The notes beneath the pieces were generated by a model. It was not told the DNA's origin, did not search any database, and worked only from the letters and a program-made list of their open reading frames with translations. A program made the translations under genes and the position numbers. From NCBI GenBank assembly GCA_023447635.1, contig JAEXNA010000089.1, forward strand, positions 1 through 9,277: a DNA stretch of 9,277 bases, in the 5' to 3' direction. This document shows positions 6,739 to 9,277 of this stretch, piece by piece; the first letter of the stretch is position 1; every line of letters starts with the position of its first letter. Origin of the DNA: Vulcanimicrobiota bacterium. Its GTDB lineage: Bacteria > Vulcanimicrobiota > Xenobia > Xenobiales > JADMJV01.

Positions 6739-6759
6739 TTGCCGGGCTTTGCGGCAAAG
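6739..6759. promoter_or_regulatory. overlapping inverted repeats in the divergent promoter region
   Basis: Two repeats share bases. TTGCCG (6739-6744) pairs with CGGCAA (6752-6757) across a 7-base loop. CTTTGC-G-GCAAAG (6747-6759) is a perfect 13-base inverted repeat. They could be an operator between the beta-CASP gene and the hydrolase, or alternative hairpins in the beta-CASP leader. The rest of the 156-base gap shows no convincing -35/-10 pair for the beta-CASP gene. Confidence 0.4.
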
Positions 6760-6827
6760 AGGTCCCACCCACAACGTGAATGACCCTAAACACCCCTACC
6801 CAACTGGACGCGCGCCCTCCCATCGAC

Positions 6828-6833
6828 TAGATT
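6828..6833 (+). promoter_or_regulatory. possible -10 element for a leaderless hydrolase transcript
   Basis: TAGATT (6828-6833) fits the TAnnnT form of -10 elements and ends six bases before the ATG at 6840. No Shine-Dalgarno sequence precedes that ATG, and the TAG inside this element is an in-frame stop that excludes a longer protein. No good -35 was found, so this remains a suggestion. Confidence 0.3.
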
Positions 6834-6839
6834 CGCCCG

Positions 6840-7637
6840 ATGAGCTGCCGACTTCACGTCCACCGCTGGGGCGCCCAGGGCCCGCAGGTCCTCTGCCTCC
6901 ACTCCTCCGGCCTCTCCGGCTTCCAGTGGAAACGCCTGGCCGACAAAACCGCCGGCGCCTACCGTTTCCTCGCCCCCGACTTCCTGGGCTGCGGCCAGAG
7001 CCCCCAATCGCCCAACGGCCTCGACTTCCGCTACACAGAAGACGTCGAGCAGATTGTCGAACTCCTCGACGAACTCGATGAGCCCGTCCTCCTCCTCGGC
7101 CACTCTTACGGCGGCTTCATCGGCCTGAAATCCGCCCTCCAACGCCCCACGAAAATCCGAGCCATGGCGTTCTACGAACCCGTCCTCTGGGGAGGCCTCG
7201 CCTCCTACCGAAACCGCCCGATCGAGAAAGTCGTCGAGCGCTTCGACCCCGAAGGCTACCTCTTAGACAAAACCCTCGCCGGCACCGAGCAGTGGATGGA
7301 GCGGTTCATAGACTACTGGAACGGCCCCGGCAGCTACCAGGCCATGTCCGAATCCGCCCGCCGCCCCATGTTCGCCATGGGCGACAAACTGTACGCCGAA
7401 GTCAAAGAAGTCGTGGTCGACCGGACCCCTCACACCGACTACGCACCACTCACCCAGCCCACCCTCGTCCTGCACGGCACCACCTCTCCCCCCGAAGTGC
7501 TGCAGATGAAGGACATCCTGAGCGAAGTGCTACCCAACGTCTCCACCGCCTGCATCCCCGGCGGCCACATGAACCCCGTGCGCAACCCGATCCCCGTGAA
7601 CGCCCACTTCGAACTTTTCCTCAAACGACAGGCCTAG
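6840..7637 (+). CDS. Alpha/beta-hydrolase family protein
   Basis: This 265-residue protein has the alpha/beta-hydrolase fold layout. HSSGLSG at 21-27 is the oxyanion-loop region, followed by DFLGCGQS (47-54). The nucleophile elbow GHSYGG at 87-92 makes Ser89 the nucleophile, and GGHMNP at 241-246 makes His243 the catalytic base. After the strand LVLHG (209-213), where the acid Asp often lies, the sequence is TTSPPE with no Asp. Glu113 in FYEPVL, after an earlier core strand, may supply the acid instead. The substrate is unknown; esterase, lipase, lactonase or C-C hydrolase are all possible. There is no signal peptide, so it is probably cytoplasmic. The ATG at 6840 is the first usable start after an in-frame stop. 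The HAD gene follows 27 bases downstream, so the two probably form an operon. Confidence 0.88.
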   Translation: MSCRLHVHRWGAQGPQVLCLHSSGLSGFQWKRLADKTAGAYRFLAPDFLGCGQSPQSPNGLDFRYTEDVEQIVELLDELDEPVLLLGHSYGGFIGLKSALQRPTKIRAMAFYEPVLWGGLASYRNRPIEKVVERFDPEGYLLDKTLAGTEQWMERFIDYWNGPGSYQAMSESARRPMFAMGDKLYAEVKEVVVDRTPHTDYAPLTQPTLVLHGTTSPPEVLQMKDILSEVLPNVSTACIPGGHMNPVRNPIPVNAHFELFLKRQA

Positions 7638-7664
7638 CGCCAGGCCAGGTCCAAGGCGCCCCTC

Positions 7665-8324
7665 GTGAGCAAACAAGGGATCATCTTCGACATGGACGGA
7701 GTCCTCATCGACTCTGCAGAGGCGCACTTTCACGCCTGGCACACGCTGGGCGTAGAGCTGGGAACGCCACACACGCGCGAGTTCTTCAACAGCACCTTCG
7801 GCATGCACAACAACCAGATCATGCCGCTCTGGCTGGGTGAAGAGACCTCGAACGAGGACCGCACCCGCTTCGCCCATCGCAAGGAAGAGCTGTTCCTGGG
7901 CGTGGTCGCCGAGCACCTGATCGCCCTGCCCGGCGCCTGCGACTTCGTTCGAGCCGCTCGCGAAGCCGGGTTCCTTTGCGCGGTGGGAAGTTCCGGACCT
8001 CGGCGCAACGTCGAAACCGCGCTCGACCTGATCGGAATCCGCGACCTCTTTGACTTTCTCTCCACCGGAGACGATGTGGTGGAGGGGAAGCCTCATCCCG
8101 AAGTCTTCCTCAAAGCCGCGGCCGGGATCGGGTTAGGGCCGGCGAGGGCTGTGGTGATTGAAGACGCTCCGCAGGGGGTGGAGGCGGCGCTGCGCGCCGG
8201 ATGCCCCGTGGTCGGGCTGACCACCTCACGCCCGGCTGGAGATCTGGTGGGAGCCGGACTCATCGTCGAGAGCCTGGCCACGCTCACTTTGAACCAGGTC
8301 CGAAGCCTGCTGTCCGAAACTTAG
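7665..8324 (+). CDS. HAD-superfamily hydrolase, beta-phosphoglucomutase-like
   Basis: This 219-residue protein carries all HAD motifs. Motif I is DMDGVLIDS (9-17), with Asp9 as nucleophile and Asp11 as acid/base. Motif II is Ser109 in VGSSGP. Motif III is Lys142 in GKPHPEVF. Motif IV is Glu166-Asp167 in IEDAPQG. The small helical cap after motif I contains HFHAW (21-25), resembling the cap of beta-phosphoglucomutase, where a His and a Trp occupy equivalent places. The phosphate-binding Arg of true beta-phosphoglucomutase is not seen; the corresponding stretch reads FGMHNNQI. The enzyme may therefore be a phosphatase of small phosphorylated sugars or related metabolites rather than a mutase. 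The start is GTG with only a weak AAGG upstream, 27 bases after the hydrolase stop. Its stop overlaps the convergent gene by four bases. Confidence 0.9.
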   Translation: MSKQGIIFDMDGVLIDSAEAHFHAWHTLGVELGTPHTREFFNSTFGMHNNQIMPLWLGEETSNEDRTRFAHRKEELFLGVVAEHLIALPGACDFVRAAREAGFLCAVGSSGPRRNVETALDLIGIRDLFDFLSTGDDVVEGKPHPEVFLKAAAGIGLGPARAVVIEDAPQGVEAALRAGCPVVGLTTSRPAGDLVGAGLIVESLATLTLNQVRSLLSET

Positions 8325-9100
8325 ACGGCCTGCATACGGCCGCCGCCGCCGCCCGTGGCACGACGAACCTTGACGCGCTCGACGCGAGCCTTCACCGGCT
8401 CGGCTTTCTCGCGACCAGAAAACGCTTTGCCGACCTTCTCGTGCTTGCGGAAGCCCTTGCCGGCCGGGGCCGTGGGCACTGCGACCGGCATCGGCACGGG
8501 AACGTAAACCGGCTGAGGGGTGTAGTTGACTTCCGGCAGGTAGGTCGAGGGGGCGGTGTAGCTGGGCGTCGCGCCGCCGCCGTAGTAGTCGGTCGCGGCG
8601 CTGCCCGAGTTGCTGTTCATGGTGGTGGGCAGCACGATCTCCTGGCCGGGCTGCAGCTGCGAAACGTTGTTCACGCCGTTGGCCTGAGCGATCAGAGCGA
8701 GCAGGTCGATCCCCATCTGAGCCATCGCCTGAATCATCTCCGTCGTGATCCCCAGCTGAGCCAGCAGCTGCGCCAGAGCCTGCTGAGTGTTCTGGCCTTC
8801 GGCCGGGTTCAGGGGGAGAGCGGTCGCGTTGAAGTTCTGGAAGGGGTTGTCCTGGTCGCCCACCGGCACGATGAAAGCGTCGCGAGCCGCGTTGTTGGCG
8901 AAGTTGCAGCTGCAGACGTCCTGCACGCCGTAGTTGCCGTTCTGGAACTGGGACGAGAAGACCACGCTGTCGGTCGGGCCGGCCGGAGCGAAAGCGCCGG
9001 GGGCGATGAAGCCGGGGGTGCCAGCAAAACCGGTGTTCGAGTAAGCGCGGTTGGCGTTCCCGTATCCGTAGCTTCCGTAGTTGGCGTTCATTGCGTTCAT
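8321..9100 (-). CDS. Low-complexity protein with a partial LysM-like motif and basic tail, function unknown
   Basis: The 259-residue product is not recognised as a whole. From the ATG at 9100 it starts with a Gly/Asn/Tyr/Ala-rich segment (1-45), followed by a Cys-Ser-Cys at 63-65 and a Gln/Ala/Leu-rich helical region (103-142). Residues 133-158 read like the second half of a LysM domain (IAQANGV, then LQPGQEIVLP). Next comes a Tyr/Pro/Val stretch (170-212), including PVYVPVPMPVAVP, then a Lys/Arg-rich tail (213-247) and a run of five Gly (250-254). No signal peptide or membrane segment is seen. A start at 9181 would add 27 basic residues, but that ATG lies inside the palindrome and lacks a ribosome binding site. 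AGCGAG before 9100 is weak but better. A peptidoglycan- or surface-associated structural role is possible but not shown. Confidence 0.65.
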   Translation of the reverse strand: MNAMNANYGSYGYGNANRAYSNTGFAGTPGFIAPGAFAPAGPTDSVVFSSQFQNGNYGVQDVCSCNFANNAARDAFIVPVGDQDNPFQNFNATALPLNPAEGQNTQQALAQLLAQLGITTEMIQAMAQMGIDLLALIAQANGVNNVSQLQPGQEIVLPTTMNSNSGSAATDYYGGGATPSYTAPSTYLPEVNYTPQPVYVPVPMPVAVPTAPAGKGFRKHEKVGKAFSGREKAEPVKARVERVKVRRATGGGGGRMQAV

Positions 9101-9178
9101 CGTGGTGTCTCGCTTTCGTGGACTTCTTGAACTCAACTTACCGCGCGCCAATAGACCACGAGTGGACACGCCCCAAAT

Positions 9179-9193
9179 CATGTTGCCAACATG
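9179..9193. promoter_or_regulatory. perfect 15-base palindrome, possible operator
   Basis: CATGTTG-C-CAACATG is a perfect inverted repeat with a one-base centre. A second palindrome, AACATGTT (9188-9195), overlaps its end. The element overlaps the proposed -10 of the LysM-like gene, the position expected for a repressor site. Confidence 0.45.
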
Positions 9194-9220
9194 TTAACTT
9201 TGAAAAAATCGATCGCCCAA
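9191..9220 (-). promoter_or_regulatory. possible promoter of the LysM-like gene
   Basis: On the minus strand TTGGGC (9220-9215) and TAACAT (9196-9191) are separated by 18 bases. They match the -35 and -10 consensus at 3 and 4 of 6 positions. A T-run fills the spacer, and this is an AT-rich island in GC-rich DNA. TTTACA (9226-9221) is a better -35 by itself but lacks a -10 at the right distance. Transcription would start about 80 bases before the ATG at 9100. Confidence 0.3.
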
Positions 9221-9244
9221 TGTAAACGCTTCATGCTCGAACGA

Positions 9245-9272
9245 CCCCTCCCCGCCTCCCCAGGCCACCCCC
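9245..9272 (-). other. G-quadruplex-type tract at the window edge
   Basis: The minus strand carries four G runs (5, 4, 4 and 4 long) separated by loops of 6, 4 and 1 bases, fitting the usual G-quadruplex pattern. CCCCAGGCC occurs twice on the plus strand (9258-9266 and 9269-9277). The window ends here, so it may be the edge of a neighbouring gene. Confidence 0.35.
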
Positions 9273-9277
9273 AGGCC

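Noticed and set aside
7292..7840. Plus-strand open frame spanning the hydrolase end and HAD start
   Set aside because: It is out of frame with both recognised genes, and its product is a typical Arg/His/Pro-rich high-GC shadow.
8339..8353. GCC triplet run as a possible variable microsatellite
   Set aside because: It encodes five Gly in the tail of the LysM-like protein. A triplet run in frame in high-GC DNA is not enough to claim slippage or phase variation.
8201..9130. Plus-strand open frame of ~309 residues opposite the LysM-like gene
   Set aside because: It overlaps the end of the HAD gene and is antisense to the minus gene. Its Arg/His/Gly/Val-rich product shows no domain, and the minus frame has the LysM-like segment. 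I cannot exclude it fully because the minus protein is itself low-complexity.
9101..9181. Extended 286-residue form of the LysM-like protein starting at 9181
   Set aside because: The ATG lies inside the palindrome and next to the proposed -10, has no Shine-Dalgarno, and the added 27 residues are unlike the rest of the protein.
1..9277. CRISPR arrays, tRNA or rRNA genes, transposases and attachment sites
   Set aside because: I looked for regular direct repeats, cloverleaf-like segments and transposase or integrase motifs and found none. The short repeats seen are listed separately.

Overview
The window looks like a high-GC bacterial chromosome. Most reading frames prefer G or C at the third codon position. 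Genes are tightly packed with overlapping start/stop codons, and Shine-Dalgarno-like sequences precede several of them. Nothing here fixes the phylum. The gene content (type I restriction-modification, RelE-type toxin-antitoxin, beta-CASP RNA nuclease, alpha/beta-hydrolase, HAD phosphatase) is widespread in bacteria. No rRNA, tRNA, CRISPR array, transposase or insertion sequence was seen.

Positions 3-4119 (all +) form a type I restriction-modification locus: the last 45 codons of an apparent hsdR, a RelE/ParE-type toxin-antitoxin pair, hsdM and hsdS. HsdM methylates adenine, HsdS supplies two target recognition domains, and HsdR is the translocase/nuclease. The toxin-antitoxin pair between hsdR and hsdM is not part of the core enzyme; it may stabilise the locus or act as a second layer if the enzyme is lost or inhibited. 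Antitoxin/toxin and hsdM/hsdS each overlap by 1-4 bases. The two specificity domains of hsdS are clearly more AT-rich than the repeats that flank them, which points to exchange of these modules.

Positions 4173-6683 (-) encode an 836-residue metallo-beta-lactamase/beta-CASP protein, convergent with hsdS. Its first ~450 residues are a complete RNA-nuclease-type core. The remaining ~385 residues hold a possible winged-helix segment and two tandem copies of a ~138-residue domain starting with PDGR.EQN, which I cannot assign to a named family. This is the most novel protein in the window.

Positions 6840-8324 (+) carry an alpha/beta-hydrolase and, 27 bases later, a HAD-family phosphatase/phosphomutase; they are probably co-transcribed. 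The 156-base divergent gap before them (6684-6839) contains overlapping inverted repeats.

Positions 8321-9100 (-) encode a low-complexity protein with half of a LysM-like motif, a Tyr/Pro/Val stretch and a basic tail. It meets the HAD gene tail-to-tail with a 4-base overlap. Its upstream region has a perfect 15-base palindrome over a possible -10 element and, at the window edge, a G-quadruplex-type tract.
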